In this document: positions 1 through 8,300 of the stretch, in pieces
How the letters are laid out: each line of letters starts with the position of its first letter
Numbering within the stretch: the stretch's first letter is position 1
Assembly: GCA_040770625.1 (NCBI GenBank)
Contig: JAXGIW010000006.1
Location: 52,051-116,050, forward strand
Reading direction: 5' to 3'
Source: 58-81 sp012729145
GTDB lineage: Bacteria > Synergistota > Synergistia > Synergistales > Thermovirgaceae
Length of the DNA: 64,000 nucleotides
Translations under genes and position numbers: made by a program
Notes under the pieces: model-generated
What the model saw: only the letters and a program-made list of their open reading frames with translations
Told to the model about the DNA's origin: nothing
Database searches by the model: none

Positions 1-2
1 AG

Positions 3-1631
3 CGGGTGGTACAGTACATCTTCAGCCGGCTCATGGAGCAGGGGGACATCTACAAGGGATCCTACAAGGGGTGGTACTGCGTCCCCTGCGAGACCTACTT
101 CCCCGAGAGCCAGATAGGAGGCGAGAAGCTCTGCCCCGACTGCGGCAGGCCCCTGCAGAACATGACCGAGGAGAGCTACTTCTTCCGCATGTCGAAATAC
201 GAAAGGCCGCTGCTTGACTACTACGAGAAGAACCCCGGGGCGATCCTGCCCCAGTCACGCTACAACGAGGTCCTTAGCTTCATAAGAAGCGGACTGAGGG
301 ACCAGTCAATCTCAAGGACCTCCGTCTCCTGGGGGGTCCCCCTACCCGGTGATGAGAGGCACGTGATATACGTCTGGTTCGACGCCCTGATCAACTACCT
401 CACCGTATGCGGATACCCCCACAACGGGGAGCTGGTGGAGAAGTACTGGCCCACGGTGAACCACATCATGGCCAAGGACATAATCAGGTTCCACTGCATT
501 GTCTGGCCGGCCATGCTCCTGGCCCTCGGTTTGAATCCTCCTGCCACGGTCTTCTCTCACGGGTGGTGGACCGTGGAGGGCGAGAAGATGTCCAAATCCA
601 GGGGCAACGTGGTGGACCCCTTCGAGATGGCTGCCCTGTACGGCGTAGATGCCTTCAGGTACTTCCTCATGAGGGAGATCCCCTTCGGCTCCGACGGCGA
701 TTTCTCTGAGAGGGCGCTGGTGGGGCGCATCAACTCTGACCTGGCCAATGACCAGGGCAACCTCCTCAACAGGACCCTGCAGATGATAGACAACTTCACC
801 GGGGGGGTCGTGCCCTTCAACTCCGGCACCGTGGAGGACCTGGACAGGGAGATCAGGACTATGGCCCTGGCCACGCTCGATTCCTACCGGGCCAGGATGG
901 ATTCATACGCCTTCGACGAGGCCCTGAAGGAGATCTGGACGCTTATCAGAAGGGCCAACAAGTACATCGACGAGACCATGCCCTGGAAATTAGGAAAGGA
1001 AGGGAACCTCGAGAGGCTTGAACCTGTCCTTAACACCCTCTGCGAGACCCTCAGGTTCACAGCGGCCATGGTATCGCCCTTCATGCCCGGGACCGCCAGG
1101 AAGATCTTCGACCAGTTGGGCCTCTCCGGTGATCCGACGGAACTCCTGCTTGATGAACTGGAGTGGGGGAAGATACCTGAAGGCTGCAGGGTCAGCAAGA
1201 AGGCAGTTCTCTTCCCCAGAATAGATCTCAAGGAGTGGGAGAAGAAGAAGGCAGAGAGGGACGCCAGGAAGGGAGCCACTCCCGACCCGGGGGATCATGA
1301 GGATGAGGTCTCCATCGATGACTTCAAGAAGATCGAGCTCCGCGTAGCCCGGGTCGTCAAGGTCGAGGCTGTGCCCAAGGCCGACAAGCTCTACAGGATG
1401 GACCTGGACCTCGGTTACGAGAGAAGGACCATCGTCTCGGGGATCAGGGAGTTCCGTGCCCCCGAGGATCTCGAAGGGAGGCAGATAATAGTGATCTGCA
1501 ACCTTAAACCGGCCTCTCTTCGCGGGGTGGTCAGCAACGGGATGCTTTTGGCCGCTGAGACGTCCGACGGCAAGAGCCTGGCTCTTTTGACCGTCGACCA
1601 GGAGATCGCCCCCGGCTCAAGGGTCCATTGA
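3..1631 (+). CDS. metG: Methionyl-tRNA synthetase, 3' part (5' end outside window)
   Basis: Charges tRNA-Met with methionine in the cytoplasm. The reading frame is already open at the window edge; the GTG at 6 is not the true start, because the N-terminal HIGH-type nucleotide-binding motif is missing. A four-cysteine zinc knuckle (CVPC then CPDC) lies near the start, and the KMSKS signature with SRGNVVDP follows at about 585. An anticodon-binding helical domain follows. The last 110 residues, from about 1310, form the EMAP/Trbp111-type tRNA-binding OB domain (IDDFKKIELRVARV, SNGMLLAA), so this is the long dimeric form of MetG. A good terminator follows the stop. Identification is secure; only the start is unknown. 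Confidence 0.96.
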   Translation, partial: RVVQYIFSRLMEQGDIYKGSYKGWYCVPCETYFPESQIGGEKLCPDCGRPLQNMTEESYFFRMSKYERPLLDYYEKNPGAILPQSRYNEVLSFIRSGLRDQSISRTSVSWGVPLPGDERHVIYVWFDALINYLTVCGYPHNGELVEKYWPTVNHIMAKDIIRFHCIVWPAMLLALGLNPPATVFSHGWWTVEGEKMSKSRGNVVDPFEMAALYGVDAFRYFLMREIPFGSDGDFSERALVGRINSDLANDQGNLLNRTLQMIDNFTGGVVPFNSGTVEDLDREIRTMALATLDSYRARMDSYAFDEALKEIWTLIRRANKYIDETMPWKLGKEGNLERLEPVLNTLCETLRFTAAMVSPFMPGTARKIFDQLGLSGDPTELLLDELEWGKIPEGCRVSKKAVLFPRIDLKEWEKKKAERDARKGATPDPGDHEDEVSIDDFKKIELRVARVVKVEAVPKADKLYRMDLDLGYERRTIVSGIREFRAPEDLEGRQIIVICNLKPASLRGVVSNGMLLAAETSDGKSLALLTVDQEIAPGSRVH

Positions 1632-1656
1632 CCCAGCGCATGAAGGCGTGCTTTTT

Positions 1657-1682
1657 GGGGCCGGGGATCTCCGGCCCCTTTT
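1657..1682 (+). terminator. Rho-independent terminator after metG
   Basis: An 8-bp G+C stem, GGGGCCGG/CCGGCCCC, with a 6-nt loop (GGATCT) is followed by TTTT and then GATTTTG. It lies 25 bases after the metG stop and just before the tatD ribosome binding site, so it separates the two transcripts at least partly. No clear promoter was seen between it and tatD. Confidence 0.8.
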
Positions 1683-1702
1683 GATTTTGGAGGAGGTTGC
1701 CA

Positions 1703-2488
1703 ATGCCAAGGTTCGTTGACACACACTGTCATCTTGCCATGAAGGATTTCTCCGAAGACCTTCCGGAGGTGATGGATAGGGCCGCAGAAGCCGGAGTTGA
1801 GAGGATCCTGGTCGTCGGTTCCGACGAGGCAGGGAGTATCGATGCCTTCGGACTGGTGAAGCGGTCCGGGGCGGGCCGGCTCTTCACGGCGGTGGGTATC
1901 CACCCCCACGAATCATCCTCCGCCTCCTCCGGGATCCCCGGAACGGTAGCGGAGATGGTCCGGGACCCCAAGGTAGTGGCCGTGGGCGAGACAGGGCTTG
2001 ATTTCTTCTACGATCACTCGCCAAGGGACGTTCAGGAGAGGGTCTTCTCGGAGCACGTAGCCCTTGCGAGGAAGGTGAAAAAACCCCTGGTGGTCCATGT
2101 CAGGGACGCCTACGGGGAGGCCCTGAAGATACTCCGGAGAGAGAAGGCCGATGAATGCGGGGGCGTGATCCACTGTTTTTCCGGAAGCCTGGAAGATGCC
2201 ATTGCCGCCATCGATATGGGCTTTTTCATCTCCTTTGCCGGACCCTTGACCTACCCCGGGAATGGTCCTCTGAGAGAGACGGCGGCGGTTCTCCCCCTGG
2301 AGAGGCTGCTGTGCGAGACCGACGCGCCCTACCTGTCGCCCCAGCCCAAAAGAGGCAGGCGCAATGAGCCGGCCAATGTAGCCTATGTCTACCAGACCCT
2401 GGCCCAGATCAGGGGCCTGACTTTGGAAGTCTGCGCAGCTAATATCAGCTTGAACGCCTCGAGGCTCTTCCGCTGGGGGGCGGAGTGA
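1703..2488 (+). CDS. tatD: TatD-family metal-dependent deoxyribonuclease
   Basis: A TIM-barrel metallohydrolase of 261 residues, the usual family length. Visible ligand motifs in order are DTHCHL at the N terminus, GETGLDFFYD, VVHVRDA, HCFSG and ETDAPYLSP near the C terminus, the full TatD set. Family members act as 3'-5' DNA exonucleases or D-aminoacyl-tRNA deacylase-like enzymes; the substrate here cannot be told from sequence. The ATG at 1703 is preferred over an in-frame TTG at 1697, because AGGAGG at 1691-1696 would touch the TTG but lies 6 bases from the ATG. The stop overlaps the start of tgt by one base, so translation is probably coupled. Confidence 0.93.
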   Translation: MPRFVDTHCHLAMKDFSEDLPEVMDRAAEAGVERILVVGSDEAGSIDAFGLVKRSGAGRLFTAVGIHPHESSSASSGIPGTVAEMVRDPKVVAVGETGLDFFYDHSPRDVQERVFSEHVALARKVKKPLVVHVRDAYGEALKILRREKADECGGVIHCFSGSLEDAIAAIDMGFFISFAGPLTYPGNGPLRETAAVLPLERLLCETDAPYLSPQPKRGRRNEPANVAYVYQTLAQIRGLTLEVCAANISLNASRLFRWGAE

Positions 2489-3609
2489 TGTTCGGTTTCC
2501 GGATCGACTCACGGTGCCCCGACACCATGGCCAGGATGGGCGAGCTAAGAACCGACAGGGGGTCTGTCCCCACCCCGGTCTTCATGCCCGTAGGTACCAG
2601 GGCGACGGTGAAAGCAATGGCCCCCTTCGAGCTCCAGGAGATGGATGCAAGGATCATACTTGCCAACACCTATCACCTCTACCTTCGCCCCGGCCACGAG
2701 GTCATAAGGGAGGCTGGCGGACTTCACCGCTTCATGGCGTGGCCCGGCCTTATCCTCACCGACAGCGGAGGTTTCCAGGTGTTCTCCCTCTCCACGCTGA
2801 GGAAGATATCCGATGACGGCGTGACCTTCCGGTCCCACCTGGATGGAACCACCCACCTGATGACCCCGGAGCTCTCCATAAAGGTGCAGGAGGCTCTCGG
2901 CAGCGATATGGCCATGTGCTTTGACGAGTGCGTCCCCTACCCCTGCTCACCTGAAGATTCGCAGGAGGCCGTCAGGAGGACCCTGCTCTGGGCCCGGAGG
3001 TGTCAGGATGTCCACTCGAGGGCGGACCAGGCCCTCTTCGGGATAGTACAGGGTTCGGTATTCGAGGACCAGCGGATCAGCTGCGCCAGGGAACTGGCCG
3101 AAATGGACTTTCCCGGGTACGCTGTGGGCGGGTTGTCCGTGGGCGAGCCCCACGGGGAGATGTACAGAATCCTCGATGCAGTGACCCCGGCACTTCCCGA
3201 AGGGAAGCCCAGATACCTGATGGGGGTGGGTTACCCGCCCAATCTGGTCGAAGGCGTCGCGAGGGGAATAGATATGTTCGACTGCGTTCTGCCCACCAGG
3301 AACGGAAGGAACGGGACGCTCTTCACCCCAGGGGGGAGGATGAACATCAAGAACCTCGAGTACGAGAGGGATTTCAGGCCCATTGACCCCCAATGCGGAT
3401 GCTACGCCTGCCGCAACTTCACCAGGGCCTATATCCGTCACCTCTTCCGGTCCGGTGAGATCCTGGCCTCCCGGCTCTGCACCTGGCACAACCTCCACTA
3501 CCTTCTGGACCTGATGAAGGGCATCAGGGGATCGATCCGGTCGGGCACCTTCGCTGATTTCAGAAAGAGGTTCCACGAGGAATTCCGGGAGGGAGGGGAA
3601 AGGGGTTGA
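2488..3609 (+). CDS. tgt: Queuine/preQ1 tRNA-guanine transglycosylase
   Basis: Exchanges guanine 34 for preQ1 in tRNAs with GUN anticodons, a step of queuosine synthesis. The protein is 373 residues, normal for bacterial Tgt. It shows the substrate-pocket motif DSGGFQVFSL, the GGLSVGEPHGEMY loop, the catalytic region DCVLPTRNGRNG and the zinc site CGCYACRN...LCTWHN with three Cys and one His. The ATG at 2488 overlaps the tatD stop (TGATG); a GTG one codon upstream is less likely. The end overlaps the next gene by four bases. No other queuosine genes are in the window. Confidence 0.96.
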   Translation: MFGFRIDSRCPDTMARMGELRTDRGSVPTPVFMPVGTRATVKAMAPFELQEMDARIILANTYHLYLRPGHEVIREAGGLHRFMAWPGLILTDSGGFQVFSLSTLRKISDDGVTFRSHLDGTTHLMTPELSIKVQEALGSDMAMCFDECVPYPCSPEDSQEAVRRTLLWARRCQDVHSRADQALFGIVQGSVFEDQRISCARELAEMDFPGYAVGGLSVGEPHGEMYRILDAVTPALPEGKPRYLMGVGYPPNLVEGVARGIDMFDCVLPTRNGRNGTLFTPGGRMNIKNLEYERDFRPIDPQCGCYACRNFTRAYIRHLFRSGEILASRLCTWHNLHYLLDLMKGIRGSIRSGTFADFRKRFHEEFREGGERG

Positions 3610-4604
3610 GGACAGAGGTCTTTGCCGTCGACGGTGTGGAACCCGAAAAGGATGTCATCAGCAGAGCCGCGGGGGTCATACGCCGTGGCGGTCTCGTAGC
3701 CTTTCCGACGGAGACCGTTTACGGCCTTGGGGCCGATGCCCTGTCCCCGAAAGCTGTGAGGAGGATATTCGAGGCAAAGGGGAGGCCTGTCGACAACCCC
3801 CTTATCGTCCACGTCGGGGAAAGGGATGCCGCGGACAGGCTCGGCCAGGTGGATGAACGGTCCCGAAGGCTAATGGATCTCTTCTGGCCGGGACCGCTGA
3901 CCCTCGTCATCAGGGCAGCAAGAGAAGTGCCGGCCGAGGTCACCGGGGGTCTTGCAACTGTGGCGGTCAGGATGCCCGCTCATCCGGTGGCTATAGCGCT
4001 TATAAAAGGATCCGGGATCCCTATCGCGGCCCCTAGCGCCAACAGGAGCGGAAGGCCGAGCCCGACCACGGCGGAAGCAGTCCTTGAGGACCTCGGGGGA
4101 AGGGTAGAGATTATCCTGGACGCAGGACCAACAGTCGTCGGAGTCGAGTCCACGGTGCTGGACGTCACTGGGGATCTCCCCGTGCTGCTGCGCCCCGGGG
4201 GTGTCTCACTGGAGGAGTTGACAAGGGCTGTAGGCCCTGTCCTCCCGTCCCCTGGAGGCATTCATGACGCGGGGTCGCCCGGGACAAGGTATCGGCACTA
4301 CGCTCCGTCAATACCGGTGGTACTGAGGGGCCCCGGCGAGGAGTGGGCGAAGGACCCCAGGCTTTGCCGAAGTGGCGTCAGGATCGCCTACGTGGGAATG
4401 TCCCCTTCACCGGTGGTCGCCCTGATCGAGATCCGCTTCGGGACCGTCGAGGGGTATGCAACCGGGCTCTTTTCGGCGCTGAGGGAGCTTGAACGCTCCG
4501 GGGCCGATGTGATCCTGGCCGAACTCCCCGCCGAGGAGGGCGTAGGCCTGGCCGTCCGCGACCGGCTCAGGAGGGCGGCAGGGGACAGGGACCGTAACTC
4601 GTAA
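3606..4604 (+). CDS. L-threonylcarbamoyladenylate synthase, Sua5 type
   Basis: Makes threonylcarbamoyl-AMP for the t6A37 modification of ANN-decoding tRNAs. The 332-residue protein is the long, two-domain Sua5 form: an N-terminal YrdC domain (FPTETVYGLG, KGRPVDNPLIVH, SANRSGRPSPTTAEAV) of about 200 residues, then the C-terminal Sua5 domain (SPGTRYRHYAP). The TTG start at 3606 overlaps the tgt stop, giving a translationally coupled tatD-tgt-sua5 operon in which at least two products act on tRNA. After this gene the sequence becomes non-coding for 460 bases. Confidence 0.94.
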   Translation: MRTEVFAVDGVEPEKDVISRAAGVIRRGGLVAFPTETVYGLGADALSPKAVRRIFEAKGRPVDNPLIVHVGERDAADRLGQVDERSRRLMDLFWPGPLTLVIRAAREVPAEVTGGLATVAVRMPAHPVAIALIKGSGIPIAAPSANRSGRPSPTTAEAVLEDLGGRVEIILDAGPTVVGVESTVLDVTGDLPVLLRPGGVSLEELTRAVGPVLPSPGGIHDAGSPGTRYRHYAPSIPVVLRGPGEEWAKDPRLCRSGVRIAYVGMSPSPVVALIEIRFGTVEGYATGLFSALRELERSGADVILAELPAEEGVGLAVRDRLRRAAGDRDRNS

Positions 4605-4680
4605 CTTGTAACTCGTACCCTGCCGCCGCGCTCGGGGCACCTTGTAACGCGTGACTCCTGACCCGTGACCAGGGAAAACC
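4594..4680. repeat. Short tandem GTAACTY repeat, degenerate
   Basis: The first part overlaps the end of sua5 and reads as imperfect tandem copies of a 7-8 base unit (GTAACTC, GTAACTT, GTAACTC, GTACCC). Related fragments (CTTGTAACGCGTGACTC, CCCGTGACC) follow up to about 4670. No ORF or RNA structure is supported here. It looks like an intergenic microsatellite-like tract. Confidence 0.6.
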
Positions 4681-4724
4681 AAGTCAAAGGCAAAGCCTTT
4701 GCACCGCAGAGAGCACAGAAGAAA

Positions 4725-4757
4725 TGACCTGCGCTGGCGCGCCGCCAGCGCAGGTCA
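4725..4757. repeat. Perfect 15-bp inverted repeat (REP-like palindrome)
   Basis: The arms TGACCTGCGCTGGCG (4725-4739) and CGCCAGCGCAGGTCA (4743-4757) are exact reverse complements separated by CGC. There is no T-run, so it is not an intrinsic terminator. It interrupts a CACAGAG-type repeat. Its core resembles the CTGGCGxACCGCxAGCG segment found twice near 63034 and 63376, which suggests one dispersed repeat family. Confidence 0.8.
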
Positions 4758-5012
4758 GGGTCGCAGAGAAGAGCCAGAGAGAAGAACAGCGAAACGCTTT
4801 ATGGATAAAACCAGTCAGGTCTGAAACAAAAGCTTTCTATGACCTTTCCCGTTCACTCTTTTCAGTTTACGTCTTCTTGGCCTTGGTCCTGGCCCCTGAA
4901 ACAAATATTGCGTTTCCCTACCCTTCCTGCGGTCGGGGCACTTCGTCTCTTGCTTTTCTCTGCGTTCTCTGCTGTGAAAGGACCGGGTTTCTCTTATCCT
5001 CCGATTTTCTCC

Positions 5013-5041
5013 TTGCCAAAACAATTCGGCGTTGCTACAAT
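5013..5041 (+). promoter_or_regulatory. Sigma70-type promoter for tRNA-Leu
   Basis: The -35 element TTGCCA (5013-5018) and -10 element TACAAT (5036-5041) are 17 bases apart, each 5 of 6 matches to consensus. Transcription would start near 5048, about 17 bases before the mature tRNA. Confidence 0.7.
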
Positions 5042-5064
5042 CAACGCCGTCAATACTGGACGAA

Positions 5065-5150
5065 GGGGAAGTGGCGGAACGGTAGACGCGCTGGCTTCAG
5101 GAGCCAGTGTCCGGAAGGGTGTGGGGGTTCGAATCCCCCCTTCCCCACCA
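5065..5150 (+). tRNA. tRNA-Leu, anticodon CAG
   Basis: Reads CUG codons as leucine. The acceptor stem GGGGAAG pairs with CTTCCCC (5140-5146), followed by discriminator A and an encoded CCA end. The anticodon arm is CTGGC-TTCAGGA-GCCAG, giving anticodon CAG. A long class II variable arm and the T arm GTGGGGGTTCGAATCCCCC complete the 86-base molecule. A good promoter precedes it and a strong inverted repeat lies 64 bases downstream. Confidence 0.97.
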
Positions 5151-5213
5151 TATAATTAGGATCAGACCCATTGAAGGATGGGGTGAAACGGTGGTCGCGG
5201 TAAGAGAAAACCG

Positions 5214-5251
5214 AAGGGTTGCGCTGTGCCTATTGACACAGCGCAACCCTT
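5214..5251 (+). terminator. Strong hairpin between tRNA-Leu and rpoB
   Basis: A perfect 15-bp stem: AAGGGTTGCGCTGTG (5214-5228) pairs with CACAGCGCAACCCTT (5237-5251), with an 8-nt loop. The T-tract after it is weak (TTAGTTATCC), so it may be an inefficient terminator for the tRNA transcript. The rpoB promoter -35 hexamer starts inside its loop, so it could also act as a regulatory dyad. Confidence 0.6.
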
Positions 5252-5261
5252 TAGTTATCCT
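5233..5261 (+). promoter_or_regulatory. Probable rpoBC promoter
   Basis: A perfect TTGACA -35 (5233-5238), a 17-base spacer and TATCCT (-10, 5256-5261, 4 of 6). Transcription would begin near 5268, leaving a leader of about 55 bases before the rpoB ATG at 5323. The -35 lies in the loop and right arm of the preceding perfect inverted repeat. Confidence 0.6.
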
Positions 5262-5322
5262 TTGAGTTTGTCACATCTTGTTCCTCCAAATCCCCTAGAG
5301 ACAGGGAGGTTATGTTTCTCCC

Positions 5323-8300
5323 ATGGCTGAATTCGTTCCCGTCAACAGCAAGCGGCAGCGCCTCACCTTCGGTCGCACCCATGACCTTGTCGAGATCCCG
5401 GACATGGTGGCGATCCAGCGAGACTCCTTCAGATGGTTCTTCCAGTTCAACGAGAAGGGCAAACTGATGGATGCCGGGGAGAGGTCCACCCAGGGGCTCC
5501 AGGAGCTCTTCGATGAGGTGTTCCCCATCGAGAGCTACGACGGCTCATTTGCCCTCGAGTTCGTCGACTACTTCATCGACCCCCCCCAGATAACCCAGGA
5601 GGAGGCATCCCAGAGGGACCTCTCCTGGTCCAGGTCGGTAAAGGCTACCATCCGCCTGGTGAACCGGAAGACAGAGGAGATCAAGGAAGAGGAGGTCTAC
5701 CTGGGGGATTTCCCCATGATGACCGAGAGGGGCACTTTTATCATCAACGGTACCGAGAGGGTTGTCGTTAGCCAGCTTGCCCGCTCGGCAGGTGTCTACT
5801 TCAGCTCCGAGGAGTCCATCCCCGGACAGGAGCGTTACGCTGCCAAGGTCATCCCCGACAGGGGGGCATGGCTAGAGTTCGACATGACCCCGGGTGAGGT
5901 CCTTTCGGTGAACATCGACAACAGGAAGAAGCTACCCGTGACGGTGCTTTTGAAGGCCTTCGGTGTCGAGAACAACGACGAGATCCTCAAACTCTTCGGT
6001 GCTGTCGAGGAGCAGATCGACCTGGTCGAGGACGAGGTCAGGGGGAGACTTGTCGCCGAGACCATTTCCGACGAGTCCGGCAAGAGCGTCGTCAAGAAGA
6101 ATGAAAGGATCACCAAGGATATCCTCGAGAAGTTGTGGGAAATGGGTAGGACAAGGGTCTGGGTCTGGAAGACCGACTCAGCCATCGAGGCGACCATGGA
6201 GCGCGACCCCACCAGGCAAAGGGACGAGGCCGTTATGGAGATGTTCCGGAAGCTCCGTCCCAACGAGCCGGCCAGGATGGAGAACGCCAAGGAGTACATC
6301 AACGGGCTTTTCTTCGATTCCCGCAGGTATAACCTTGGCCGTGTCGGCCGCTACAAGCTGAACCGGCGGCTTGGCCTGGAGATCCCCGAGTCGAGGCGCC
6401 TGCTCCTGGTAGAGGATGTGACCCAGATAGTAAGGAAACTCATGGAACTGAGGGATGGCAACGAGCGCACCGACGACATCGACCATCTAGGCAACCGGAG
6501 GGTCCGCGCCGTGGGTGAGCTCCTCCAGAACCAGGTGCGTATAGGCCTCCTCAGGATGGAGAGGATCGCCCGCGAGAGGATGACCACCATCCCCGACCTG
6601 ACCGGGGCCACTGCCAGGGATCTCATCAACGTACGCCCCATATCGGCGGCGCTCAGGGAGTTCTTCGGCTCCGGCCAGCTCTCCCAGTTCATGGACCAGA
6701 CCAATCCCCTGGCGGAGCTGACCCACCGGAGGAGACTCTCTGCCCTGGGGCCGGGAGGCCTGAGCAGGGAGAGGGCGGGCTTCGAGGCCAGAGACGTTCA
6801 CTACACCCACTACGGAAGGGTATGCCCCATCGAGACCCCTGAAGGTCCCAACATAGGGCTGGTGACCTCCCTGTCCATCTATTCGAGAATAAACGAGTAC
6901 GGGTTCCTCCAGGCCCCGAAGAGGAAAGTGGTCAAAGGCAAGGTCACCGACGAGGTGGTCTTCCTGGGCGCCGACGAGGAGGACGAATTCTATATCGGAA
7001 GGGCCAACACCCCACTCAACCCCGACAGGACCTTCTCCGAGAAGGAGATCTACGTCAGGGACAGGGGAGACATCGCCGTGGTAGAGCCGGAGAAGGTCGA
7101 CTTCCTTGACATCTCCCCCAAGCAGATCGTCTCCGCCTCGACTGCCCTTATCCCCTTCCTTGAGCACGACGACGCCAACAGGGCGCTGATGGGCTCCAAC
7201 ATGCAGAGGCAGGCCGTTCCGCTGATCAACGGAAAGGCCCCGGTCATAGGCACGGGGATCGAGGCCAGGGTCGCAAGGGATTCCGGTTCCTGCGTGGTGG
7301 CGCGCAGTTCCGGCACCGTGACGAGGGTAGATTCCACCAGCATCGAGATCCAGGCCGGCAAGAGCGGAAAGACAGACTGTTACAACCTTGTCAAGTTCAG
7401 GAGATCCAACCAGGGGACCATCATTCACCAGAAGCCCATAGTCTTCAAGGGCGACCGGGTCAAAGCCGGGGACATTATCGCCGACGGCCAGGCGGTGGAG
7501 AACGCCGAGCTCGCCCTGGGCAACAACGTCCTTGTGGCGTTCGTGTCCTGGGAGGGCTACAACTACGAGGACGCCATTCTGCTAAGCGACAGGCTGGTGA
7601 AGAACGACAGCTTCTCTTCCATACATATCGAGGAGTACGAGGTGGAGGCCAGGGATACCAAGCTGGGGCCGGAGGAGATAACCCGCGATATCCCCAACGT
7701 GGGCGAGGATGCCCTCAAGGACCTCGACGAAACGGGGATCGTTAGGATCGGCGCCGAGGTCGTGGCCGGAGACATCCTGGTGGGGAAGGTCACCCCCAAG
7801 GGTGAGTCCGACCAGTCCCCCGAGGAAAAACTGCTTAGAGCCATCTTCGGCGAGAAGGCAAGGGAAGTCAGGGACACCTCCATGAGGATCCCCCACGGGG
7901 AGGGCGGCAAGGTGGTCGCCGTCAAACAGCTCAGCCGCTCCGAGAACGGAGACGAGCTTACCCCAGGGGTCAACGAGGTGGTCAAGGTATACGTGGCCAA
8001 GATCAGGAAGATCACCGTCGGTGACAAGATGGCCGGGCGTCACGGCAACAAGGGCGTCGTCTCCAGGATCCTCCCCGAGGAGGACATGCCCTACCTGCCT
8101 GACGGAACGCCCATCGACGTGGTCCTGAACCCGATCGGTGTCCCGAGCCGGATGAACCTCGGACAGGTTCTGGAGACCATCCTCGGCTTCATTGCATCCA
8201 CGAACGACTGGCACGTTGCCACGGCCGTGTTCGAGGGCGCGACGGAGAATGAGATCCTTGACCTGGTGGAGAAGACCCGCCAGGAAAGTTTCCCTGAGCT

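Larger units (their letters stand above)
4605..5064. other. Gene-free region of degenerate repeats upstream of tRNA-Leu
   Basis: This 460-base stretch holds the tandem GTAACTY tract, two oppositely oriented copies of a CACCGCAGAGAGCACAGAG-like repeat (about 4701-4795 and, reversed, 4945-4985), a perfect 15-bp inverted repeat inside the first copy, and the tRNA-Leu promoter at its right end. Open frames across it run through the tRNA and have no family resemblance, so I do not call a gene. Confidence 0.7.

Noticed and set aside
4724..5155. Plus-strand frame of 143 codons covering tRNA-Leu
   Set aside because: It runs through repeat sequence and the complete tRNA, and contains no conserved domain.
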